Assembly (NCBI GenBank): GCA_002403515.1
Contig: DHHZ01000075.1
Location: 820 to 55,261 of the forward strand
Reading direction: 5' to 3'
DNA: 54,442 nt
Origin: Legionellales bacterium UBA4759
Lineage (GTDB): Bacteria; Pseudomonadota; Gammaproteobacteria; Legionellales; Legionellaceae
Below, piece by piece: positions 26,312-33,461 of the stretch (position 1 is its first letter; each line of letters opens with the position of its first letter). Both the position numbers and the translations under genes were made by a program. The notes under the pieces were generated by a model. That model was not told the DNA's origin, did no database searches, and was given only the letters and a program-made list of their open reading frames with translations.

Positions 26312-26728
26312 ATGGATGTGACCGTTTATCAGTCTTATGTCTTTGCAAATTTATTGGGTATGTTTTTACTAACCATTGGTATTATTTTTGCAAGTCGAGT
26401 TGAATATTACACCCGTATTTTAAGAAATATTAAGGTGACAGAATCGAATATGTTAATCACCGGTATATTCATGATATTTCTTGGATTATTTTTGATTGCG
26501 CATCACAATGTTTGGATTTTGCGTCCAAGAGTTTTAATGACTGTTGTTGCTTGGATAGTACTCCTTAACGGCTTATTAATGACACTTTTGCCTGAAAAAA
26601 TGGTTGCGCTTTATTATCATTGGATGACCCCAAAAAGAATTATGATAAGTTCAATTATTTGGATTATTTTGGGGATAGTGATGGTTTTTGATGGCGCTCG
26701 ATTGTTATATTTGTTGCAACATCATTAA
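26312..26728 (+). CDS. Small four-helix membrane protein of unknown function
   Basis: 138 residues from ATG 26312 (MDVTVYQSYV), chosen because AGGGGAC lies eight bases upstream; a start at 26216 would add 32 hydrophilic residues inside the asnS promoter region. Four TM helices are visible (about 6-27, 44-64, 71-90, 110-134), with short loops containing RVEYYTRILRNIKV and LPEKMVALYYHWMTPKR. No motif gives a function. Its 3' end overlaps the convergent adenylation-thioesterase gene by 4 bases. Confidence 0.7.
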   Translation: MDVTVYQSYVFANLLGMFLLTIGIIFASRVEYYTRILRNIKVTESNMLITGIFMIFLGLFLIAHHNVWILRPRVLMTVVAWIVLLNGLLMTLLPEKMVALYYHWMTPKRIMISSIIWIILGIVMVFDGARLLYLLQHH

Positions 26729-28905
26729 TTTTCAACAACTTTTAAAGCATGTTTTATCCAACTGTCTACACCATCAGGCCGATTGACTAATTCAAGATGG
26801 CCTGAAAAATCTAATTGAATAGTTTGTTGCTTGGATTTTGCTACAACCCAAGGATTTTCCCCATAATTTTCTTTTGTAAATACAGTGATTATTGATGTGT
26901 TCAAGTCACGTATAGGTTGAGAGGCAATGGCAAATTTTCTTATCTCATGTAAAAAACGCTGTTGCCATTTTATTCTGCCTTTTTTAATCCAATGGCTTAA
27001 AACGCTTAATCGAATATTAAGCCATTTTTTTTTATTTCTCAGCGTATTGAATCTTTTTTGACTAGGCGGATCTAATAAGAAAATTCCATTTATATTTTTT
27101 TTATTTTTTTCTAATTGATAAGCCAATTCAATAGCCAAGAGCGCATTAATAGAAAACCCCATAATGTAAATGGGGTCATTTAAATTAAAAAATTTAGACT
27201 CTTTATCTAGGATTAGCTTTGCAATCTCTGAGAGTACAAATTTTGAAGTTTGATCGTTGATAATATCTAAATATTTTATATCACCAAGCTCAAGTAGCTT
27301 TTGTCTGGCAGTCATAATGCCTGTGCCCAAACAAATTATTTGTATTTTTTTAGGGTTATTGCTTTGTGTGAATGTTCTGAATAGACCGTCTTCTTGTTTT
27401 AAAAACTTAGCGATTTGTCTTGGCGTATCAGTTTTTAATATAGTATTTGCTGATAATGTTTTATAACCTTTTTTGACCAGCTTAAGGATGAGTTGTGTAA
27501 TATCTAAGGAATTAAAACCCAGGCTTTCAAGACTTTTGTCTAGTAATAGATTTGAGGTTTTGTCTTGATTTAAAAAAGATTGAATGAGTTCTGTGATAAG
27601 AGATATATAATTTTTAGATTCCGATGTTCGGCAAGACGGCAAATTATTGATTTTTTGTTTTCCTGTAATCCCAATAAGTGGATGATGGTAGACCATATTT
27701 ATATGGGGGAGTAGCTTAATTGGAATGAGGCGCTCTGCAATCCAATAATACAAATCATCAGATTTTAAAGAGGGTTTTGCTGCTACATTAATAATCAATT
27801 GCTCATGTATTGTTGGTTCAGGAGACAATTCAACGTGATAAATATCAAGATGTTTGGATAACAGATGAAGTAAAGGGGAGGCGTCATACCACTGACCCTG
27901 AATTTTTCTTTTCAGTGAGAGGCGTCCAAGTAAAGCCAGAGAATCACCAGATTGATGACCGAGATCACCTGTAGAAATAAATGAACCTTGGTAAGTGCTG
28001 ACTGACAATACACCTCGATTATCAAACTTGATATCTTTTCCTGGTAATACTTTGCCTTGAAACCCTTTGCCATACATTTTATCTAAATTGTTATAATAAA
28101 ATTTTTGTCTTGCAATAACACCACACTCGGAAGAGCCATAGGCATTTAAAATAAAACCAGTTTTATCTAAACAATTTTTAAATAATTTGACATGAAATGC
28201 ATTGACAGTTTCACCTGTTAAGCTGAGTGCTTTCCATTGCTGGTTTGTGATGAAATCATGATTAGAAATTAATGAGGGTGTACCATAAACCAGTGTTTTT
28301 GAATAACTTATCGATTTTGGGGCATTAAAGTGTTGTGCAACACCTGCAAACAACATGCCAAGGCAATGTTTAGTGATTGCACCAAACCAAGGTTTAATGA
28401 GACAAATTGATTCTTTAAAAAGTTCTGGAGATATGTCCTCAATGTAGGAAGCTGCTTCATAGATGGCAAAGGATGTATTCCTTATGATTGGTTTGGGATT
28501 GCCAGTGGTGCCAGAAGTAAAAAGAAGAAGATGGGGATTTTTTGCACTTTCTAAATCTTGAGGTACCGTCAAGGTCAGTTGATATCTGATTTTATCTACC
28601 TCTCTCCAGGCAGGATCATATAAAATAATTATTTGATTTTGAGTCCAGGCTGCTATTGCCTGGGTTAACCAATCTTCATCATGACCATTGATTCGAACAA
28701 TTTTTTGTCCAAGAAACTTTTGTCGATAAATATTAGCATTTAGTTCAATATCATGATACGAAAAAGTATGAGTAGAGGTAAAGTATGCAATTTTGGAATC
28801 ATATTTATCCAACAAGGCTTTCCAAATACTTTGAAAACCTTCTGTAGGGTTAAAGTGCTTAATCCACCAATTATTTTCAGAATGCCAGTGATCAGTCATT
28901 TTCAT
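26725..28905 (-). CDS. Adenylation-carrier-thioesterase (A-T-TE) NRPS-like protein
   Basis: A single-module assembly-line enzyme without a condensation domain. Numbered from ATG 28905 (726 residues), the adenylation domain (about 35-420) has the phosphate loop FTSGTTGNPKP (129-139), YGSSE (256-260), STGDL (311-315) and the catalytic Lys of ITGKQKI (Lys416). It is short for an NRPS A domain. A carrier domain follows with the phosphopantetheine Ser in LGFNSLDI (Ser466). An alpha/beta-hydrolase thioesterase comes last, with GFSIN (Ser585), Asp in LLDPP (Asp612) and His in SGHLELV (His703) as a plausible triad. It would adenylate an acyl, aryl or amino acid, tether it and release or couple it. 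The start overlaps the ketosynthase-like gene by 14 bases (8 if ATG 28899 is used), so they are coupled. Substrate unknown. Confidence 0.85.
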   Translation of the reverse strand: MKMTDHWHSENNWWIKHFNPTEGFQSIWKALLDKYDSKIAYFTSTHTFSYHDIELNANIYRQKFLGQKIVRINGHDEDWLTQAIAAWTQNQIIILYDPAWREVDKIRYQLTLTVPQDLESAKNPHLLLFTSGTTGNPKPIIRNTSFAIYEAASYIEDISPELFKESICLIKPWFGAITKHCLGMLFAGVAQHFNAPKSISYSKTLVYGTPSLISNHDFITNQQWKALSLTGETVNAFHVKLFKNCLDKTGFILNAYGSSECGVIARQKFYYNNLDKMYGKGFQGKVLPGKDIKFDNRGVLSVSTYQGSFISTGDLGHQSGDSLALLGRLSLKRKIQGQWYDASPLLHLLSKHLDIYHVELSPEPTIHEQLIINVAAKPSLKSDDLYYWIAERLIPIKLLPHINMVYHHPLIGITGKQKINNLPSCRTSESKNYISLITELIQSFLNQDKTSNLLLDKSLESLGFNSLDITQLILKLVKKGYKTLSANTILKTDTPRQIAKFLKQEDGLFRTFTQSNNPKKIQIICLGTGIMTARQKLLELGDIKYLDIINDQTSKFVLSEIAKLILDKESKFFNLNDPIYIMGFSINALLAIELAYQLEKNKKNINGIFLLDPPSQKRFNTLRNKKKWLNIRLSVLSHWIKKGRIKWQQRFLHEIRKFAIASQPIRDLNTSIITVFTKENYGENPWVVAKSKQQTIQLDFSGHLELVNRPDGVDSWIKHALKVVEN

Positions 28906-29902
28906 AGGATTCAAAAAGATTAACCGCAACACTTCCGCCCATTCCAACAGACCAATTCATCGCTTTTTTGGCAACTGTTTTATTGATATTGTTTAAATTT
29001 AATTGTAATGCTGGGTCAATGTTGCTTGGGAGTTTTGGAAGATTTTTATTTGCCAACCCTTCAGCAATCATCGCGATAGACAATAAACATGCAGAACCAA
29101 GTGCATGCCCAAATGTTCTTTTAAAAGCACTAATATGTGGAAGGTCTTGCTTAAAGATTTTTTTTACCAGTTGTGACTCTATAGCATCCCAAGATTTTGT
29201 ACCTGTTGCATGCAGTGACAGCCAGTCAATGTTTTCGGGTAAGGACAATACCTCTTTCACGGCTTCTTCTAGACCTTTTGCTTGAGGTTCTGGTGCAATT
29301 AAATGATGGCAATCATTTCTAACGGCCCCTCCAGTCCAACGAGCCATGGGACGAATACCTCGTTTAAGTGCATGTGTTTCTGACTCAAAAATTAGGGCAG
29401 CTGATGCTGAAACAGGTCTCATACCGTCTCTTTGTGCGCATAGTGGTCGAGAACTGAGGGAGCTGGCTACAGCACCCATGGCTTGAAGCGCATTTCTGGT
29501 AAATATTGAATGATTGGAAATATCTGAACTCACGACTATGACAATATCTGCCACATTCAGTTTAATCAATTGTGCTGCTAGCCAGACAGCCTGGCCGCCA
29601 GTTGCAGACGCAGCGCTCAGACTAAAATCTCCAGCACCAAAACCAAAGCGAATCGCTAATGGCGCTGCGATAGAATTTCCTCTAAGTTTTGATAAGGTAT
29701 AAGGGTGTAATTTTTCTTTGTTTTGAAATTCAATATCAGATAATGAATCAATCATACCCAATGAAGAGCCTGCTATAATAGCAGCTCTAGGATGTCGAAA
29801 ACGTTCTCCTTTGCCCCTTAAAAGATTTCTTTCATGCCAGAGATTTGCATTTTTTAAAACCTTTTCAATGGTGATACATGCTTTAAGTGCATGAGAGCCC
29901 AT
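28892..29902 (-). CDS. Ketosynthase-like protein (FabF/CLF-type) lacking the active-site Cys; 5' end frameshifted
   Basis: Condensing-enzyme fold. Numbered from ATG 29902, the nucleophile-elbow segment reads SLSAASATGG; aligned to FabF-type SISxACxS the catalytic Cys position is Ser99. The two catalytic His positions (His231 in HATGT, His266 in FGHALGSA), the Lys at 261 and the C-terminal GMGGSVAVNLF are retained. This pattern resembles chain-length-factor or other non-condensing KS relatives. The ATG at 29902 begins inside the fold; the missing N-terminus is encoded just upstream in another frame (29998-30063). Translation from 29902 alone would lack the first two strands and helices. The gene overlaps the A-T-TE start. 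It may be a pseudogene, a sequencing error, or a functional short form. Confidence 0.75.
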   Translation of the reverse strand: MGSHALKACITIEKVLKNANLWHERNLLRGKGERFRHPRAAIIAGSSLGMIDSLSDIEFQNKEKLHPYTLSKLRGNSIAAPLAIRFGFGAGDFSLSAASATGGQAVWLAAQLIKLNVADIVIVVSSDISNHSIFTRNALQAMGAVASSLSSRPLCAQRDGMRPVSASAALIFESETHALKRGIRPMARWTGGAVRNDCHHLIAPEPQAKGLEEAVKEVLSLPENIDWLSLHATGTKSWDAIESQLVKKIFKQDLPHISAFKRTFGHALGSACLLSIAMIAEGLANKNLPKLPSNIDPALQLNLNNINKTVAKKAMNWSVGMGGSVAVNLFESYEND

Positions 29903-29997
29903 TATTTTGGCTTCACTTTCTGGAATATCAAACTGATGTTGGTGGGCATTGGATTCTAAATGATTGAGAATATCTTCATCGTTGAATGCAGCTTGAG

Positions 29998-30063
29998 TTA
30001 CTCAGTTTCACTCAATGAGCCATAAACAGCGCTCCAAGAGGTAATAACAACATTATTGATCAT
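29998..30063 (-). pseudogene. Displaced N-terminus of the ketosynthase-like gene (1-base frameshift)
   Basis: From ATG 30063 the frame encodes MINNVVITSWSAVYGSLSET-E and stops at TAA 29998-30000. That is the usual KS start (VVITGxGAVxxxGxSxxE). The ketosynthase frame is open from 30001 and reads VTQAAFNDEDILNHLE and onward into MGSHALKA. A single added base at about 30000, or one -1 slip after GAG 30003-30001, would join them into about 390 residues, a normal KS length. There is no X-XXY-YYZ slippery heptamer at the junction. Confidence 0.7.
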
Positions 30064-30090
30064 GGTTTTGTCTTTTATTTGCAAAAAAAA

Positions 30091-30120
30091 TATCTGAAAA
30101 GGCTCAATTTCTTGAGCCTA
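30091..30120 (-). terminator. Rho-independent terminator after the holin-like gene
   Basis: GGCTCAA (30101-30107), loop TTTC, TTGAGCC (30112-30118): a perfect 7-bp stem. On the minus strand it is followed by TTTTCAGATATTTTTTTT. It lies between the stop of the 30129 gene and the ATG of the ketosynthase-like gene, so the latter needs its own promoter. Confidence 0.8.
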
Positions 30121-30128
30121 TTTATCAA

Positions 30129-30383
30129 TTATTTGTTGAAGAAATTGTAGAATAATCCAAGGAAAAATCCTTTAACAAATAAGTGCACAAAGGCCATGAC
30201 AGTACCAATGAGAACACCCATCCATGTGATTTCATAACCCACATATAAAGCTTTAACAGAATTTACAAACCATACACCAACTGGATGAAAGTGGGCAACA
30301 ATTCCCATAATCAACACAATCAAAGCCCATAGCGTACCAAACGCTAATCCAAAGGCTTTGGGACTTAGTTTTGCATAACTCAT
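30129..30383 (-). CDS. Small two-helix membrane protein (annotated as 'bacteriophage holin' family elsewhere)
   Basis: 84 residues: a TM helix at about 9-30 (AFGLAFGTLWALIVLIMGIVAH), a short loop with VKALYVGYEITW, and a second TM helix (about 54-80) ending LFYNFFNK. The pattern GLAFGxLWAL...YxGY...GxxxGxxxxFxxxFxxGxxxGxxYNxF matches a small chromosomal family often labelled bacteriophage holin. No phage genes are nearby, so the label should not be taken as lytic function. Two hairpin-bounded neighbours suggest it is a single-gene transcript. Confidence 0.65.
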   Translation of the reverse strand: MSYAKLSPKAFGLAFGTLWALIVLIMGIVAHFHPVGVWFVNSVKALYVGYEITWMGVLIGTVMAFVHLFVKGFFLGLFYNFFNK

Positions 30384-30429
30384 TCAATGCTCCCTTTTTT
30401 GTTATTTTTTTTTAACATCCAATAACAAC

Positions 30430-31020
30430 TTACACGAGTTTTTTATCAATGCCAAGTCTTTGGATTGGAGCAAAACTTTTGCGATGAATTTCGCAGGGAC
30501 CATGCTCTCTGAGTGCTTCAATATGGTTGGCCGTGCCATATCCTTTGTGTTTGGCAAATCCGTATTGTGGGTATTTTTTTTCATACTGATACATCATTTC
30601 ATCACGCGTGACTTTTGCCAAAATAGATGCTGCAGAAATGCTAGGATGTAGGAGGTCTCCTTGAACCAAAGTTTGAGCTTGGATAGGCAATTGTGGTGCA
30701 AATGAGCCATCAATTAATGTCAAAAGTCCATGCTCGGCAATAGGTAAAACTGCTCGTCGCATCGCCAATAATGTTGCATGGTGAATATTAAGTTCATCAA
30801 TTTCTTCAATAGAGGCTATTCCATAATTAAAAAACAAGGCCTCATTTTGAATGATTTCATAAAGCTTAAGACGTTTTTTTTCAGAGAGTTTTTTGGAATC
30901 TGTTAAACCCTCAATAGGGTGTTTAAGGATAACTGCTGCTGCCACAACAGGACCTGCCAATGGCCCGCGTCCAGCTTCATCTACACCAATAATTTGTGAA
31001 AGAGAATGGGATTGATACAT
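30430..31020 (-). CDS. rnhB: Ribonuclease HII
   Basis: Removes RNA from RNA-DNA hybrids and initiates ribonucleotide excision. The 196 residues carry the family N-terminal IIGVDEAGRGPLAGPVVAAAV with the first acidic pair (D14, E15), LTDSKKLSEKKR, the third acid in LTLIDGSF and ASILAKVTRDEMM with the fourth, then the YGFAKHKGYGTANHIEALREHGPCEIHRKSFAP block. It is divergent from pgi across 149 bases. Confidence 0.97.
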   Translation of the reverse strand: MYQSHSLSQIIGVDEAGRGPLAGPVVAAAVILKHPIEGLTDSKKLSEKKRLKLYEIIQNEALFFNYGIASIEEIDELNIHHATLLAMRRAVLPIAEHGLLTLIDGSFAPQLPIQAQTLVQGDLLHPSISAASILAKVTRDEMMYQYEKKYPQYGFAKHKGYGTANHIEALREHGPCEIHRKSFAPIQRLGIDKKLV

Positions 31021-31169
31021 GTGTTTTTTTTCTTGTTGAAAGGTTTTTGATTTTATGATTCTAGGGGGCTTTGGTAAAGAAAAAAATAATTAAATTCTTA
31101 AAATGGTTTATCTATACTATAAATTGACTTATGTATATACTAAAAGTAAATATTAACACAAGGATTGTG

Positions 31170-32576
31170 ATGAAAAAAAATTTAGATAGTTTAGGAGAAT
31201 GGTCACGTTTGTTTGCATTAAAAAAACATTCAGATGGCTCCATATTCAAAAGCTATTATAAAAATGAGTATTTCGATACCACGTTTGTTCATCAACATCT
31301 GAATGAGAGTATTTATCAAGAACTTTTAAGACTACCGAGCATCCAAGGTCTAGATTATTATCGAGAACAATGGGCACAAGGCCAATACGAAAGTGAGGAT
31401 TTTCCGCGTTATATTTTTTCACGACCATGGCAGGCTATAGAACATCCTTACCATCATAACGCTTTATTAAGCCATGAAAAAATGAAAGAGACTATTGATA
31501 AGATTCGACAAGGTCAATGGTTGGGATATAGTGGCCAACCTATCACCGATATCATCAATATAGGCATTGGTGGTTCTGATTTGGGCCCACGCATGAGTGT
31601 AGAGGTGCTTGAGGAGTTTAAAAATACCTCTTTGCGTTTTCATTTTATTTCGGATGCCGACCCTTACGCTTTTTCTAAAATTTTAGAAAACTTAAATCCT
31701 GAAACAAGCTTATTTTTAGTATCATCAAAATCATTTAAAACCGAAGAAACATTATTAAATGCGCAGCATGCCAGTGCCTGGATTGCCAATCCTAAGGCTT
31801 TAAAACACCATTTTATAGCACTCACCTCTAATCCCCAATTGGCGATTGAACAGGGGTATCAGCATGTCATTGCCATTGGTGACTGGATGATTGGTCGTTA
31901 TTCTTGTTTTTCAGCAATGAATTTAAGTTTGGCGCTGATGATTGGTTATGATAATTTCGAAGAATTCTTAAAAGGTGCTGCTGTGATGGACCAACACTTC
32001 TTGACCACACCAGCGGAAGAAAATTTACCCATTATTATGGCTTTAATGGGCATATGGAATATCAACTTTTTTGATATACAAAGTCATTTGCTGCTCATGT
32101 ATGATTTTCGTCTGAGACATTTTGTTGATTATGTCCAGCAACTGGATATGGAAAGCAATGGCAAATCAATCAATTGTAGTAATCAAGCTATCAATTATGC
32201 CACAGGCCCAATCATTTGGGGTGGTTTGGGTAACCAAGCGCACCATAGTTATTACCAGTTGCTTGCACAAGGAAAACATCCACTTGGTATTGATTTTATT
32301 ACTGTTGCAGACAATGACTATGAATTAATCAATGCATTATGTCGCAGTCGAATCAATATTTTGCAAGATGGGGTTGACTCAATTCAATCGAAAGATTTAA
32401 TTAAGCCACAAACATCGACCACTCATATTCATTTATATAAGCTAACACCAGGCGCTTTAGGTGCATTGATTGCGCTTTATGAACATAAAGTCTTTACGCA
32501 AGCTTGGCTTTGGAATATTAATCCTTTTGATCAACCCGGGGTTGAATCTGCTAAAAGACAATCACAATTTCTTTAA
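31170..32576 (+). CDS. pgi: Glucose-6-phosphate isomerase
   Basis: Interconverts glucose-6-phosphate and fructose-6-phosphate. From ATG 31170 (MKKNLDSLGEW, with AAGGA nine bases upstream) there are 468 residues, in the range of short bacterial PGIs. Motifs: IGIGGSDLGPRMS, the phosphate-binding SSKSFKTEET, IGRYSCFSAMNL, and MESNGKSI followed by IIWGGLGNQAHHSYYQLLAQG with the catalytic His. An upstream ATG at 31131 would add 13 unconserved residues. A possible TATACT -10 sits at 31113. It precedes rfbA by 12 bases, consistent with feeding sugar phosphate into nucleotide-sugar synthesis. Confidence 0.96.
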   Translation: MKKNLDSLGEWSRLFALKKHSDGSIFKSYYKNEYFDTTFVHQHLNESIYQELLRLPSIQGLDYYREQWAQGQYESEDFPRYIFSRPWQAIEHPYHHNALLSHEKMKETIDKIRQGQWLGYSGQPITDIINIGIGGSDLGPRMSVEVLEEFKNTSLRFHFISDADPYAFSKILENLNPETSLFLVSSKSFKTEETLLNAQHASAWIANPKALKHHFIALTSNPQLAIEQGYQHVIAIGDWMIGRYSCFSAMNLSLALMIGYDNFEEFLKGAAVMDQHFLTTPAEENLPIIMALMGIWNINFFDIQSHLLLMYDFRLRHFVDYVQQLDMESNGKSINCSNQAINYATGPIIWGGLGNQAHHSYYQLLAQGKHPLGIDFITVADNDYELINALCRSRINILQDGVDSIQSKDLIKPQTSTTHIHLYKLTPGALGALIALYEHKVFTQAWLWNINPFDQPGVESAKRQSQFL

Positions 32577-32588
32577 TGAAGGAAAATT

Positions 32589-33461
32589 ATGATCAATAAA
32601 GCGATAATTCTAGCGGCAGGGCGGGGCACAAGACTTTATCCGGCAACTATTGTCATTGGTAAACCTCTTTTACCCATATTTGATAAGCCTATGGTTTATT
32701 ATTCTTTAGCAATCATCATGCAAGCAAAGATTCGTGATGTGTGTATTGTCACCAATCAACATGATATTCCCTTGTTTCGGGAATTACTTGGTGATGGCAA
32801 TCAATTGGGTATACATATTCAATATCGAATTCAGGAAATTCCTAAAGGAATTGCAGATGTATTCAATATTGCAGAAGATTTTATCAACAATGAGCCTTGT
32901 GCTTTGGTTTTGGGTGATAACATTTTTATTGGTCATGAATGGGATTTGAGACTTTCAGAAATTCAAAACAACAATATTCAGGGTGCTACTGTCTTTGCCT
33001 ATCCTGTGCATGACCCAAAGCGCTATGGTGTGTTGGCACTCAATGCCAAACAAGAAATTATTGATGTGGTGGAAAAACCAAATTTTCCACCATCAAACTT
33101 AGCTGTAACCGGACTGTATTTTTACGATAAGTTTGCAACGCAAATGGCTAAAACTCTTAAACCTTCAGCCAGAGGGGAATTAGAAATCACCGATTTAAAT
33201 CGTTTATATTTAGAAAAAAAAGCATTGAAATGGATGAATCTCAATGCATCTGATGATTCATGGTTTGATATTGGAACTCATGAGGCCATGTATGTTGCGA
33301 TTGATAATGTCTCTCAACGAATTATCAATACGCAACAGCAAATTGGTTGTATAGAAGAGATTGCCTATTTGAATGGTTGGATAGACATAGCTCAACTCAA
33401 ACTTTTACAAAAAAAAGTAAAAATGACTGCTTATGGACAATATTTGGAAAAATATTTTTAG
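32589..33461 (+). CDS. rfbA: Glucose-1-phosphate thymidylyltransferase
   Basis: Makes dTDP-glucose from glucose-1-phosphate and dTTP, the first step towards dTDP-rhamnose and other LPS sugars. The 290 residues match RmlA length. The nucleotide loop is AAGRGTRLYPAT (9-20), slightly unlike the usual GGSGTRLxPxT, followed by GKPLLPIFDKPMVYY, LGDNIFIG, EKPNFPPSNLAVTGLYFYD and DDSWFDIGTHEAM. rfbB, rfbC and rfbD are not in the window. It lies 12 bases after pgi, and its stop overlaps the convergent fadD gene by 4 bases. Confidence 0.92.
   Translation: MINKAIILAAGRGTRLYPATIVIGKPLLPIFDKPMVYYSLAIIMQAKIRDVCIVTNQHDIPLFRELLGDGNQLGIHIQYRIQEIPKGIADVFNIAEDFINNEPCALVLGDNIFIGHEWDLRLSEIQNNNIQGATVFAYPVHDPKRYGVLALNAKQEIIDVVEKPNFPPSNLAVTGLYFYDKFATQMAKTLKPSARGELEITDLNRLYLEKKALKWMNLNASDDSWFDIGTHEAMYVAIDNVSQRIINTQQQIGCIEEIAYLNGWIDIAQLKLLQKKVKMTAYGQYLEKYF

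Noticed and set aside
29990..30010. Programmed -1 frameshift in the ketosynthase-like gene
   Set aside because: No slippery heptamer or downstream pseudoknot is visible; a one-base deletion or sequence error is simpler.
30129..30383. Prophage remnant suggested by a 'holin'-type small membrane protein
   Set aside because: No other phage gene, attachment site or endolysin lies nearby; the family is chromosomal.
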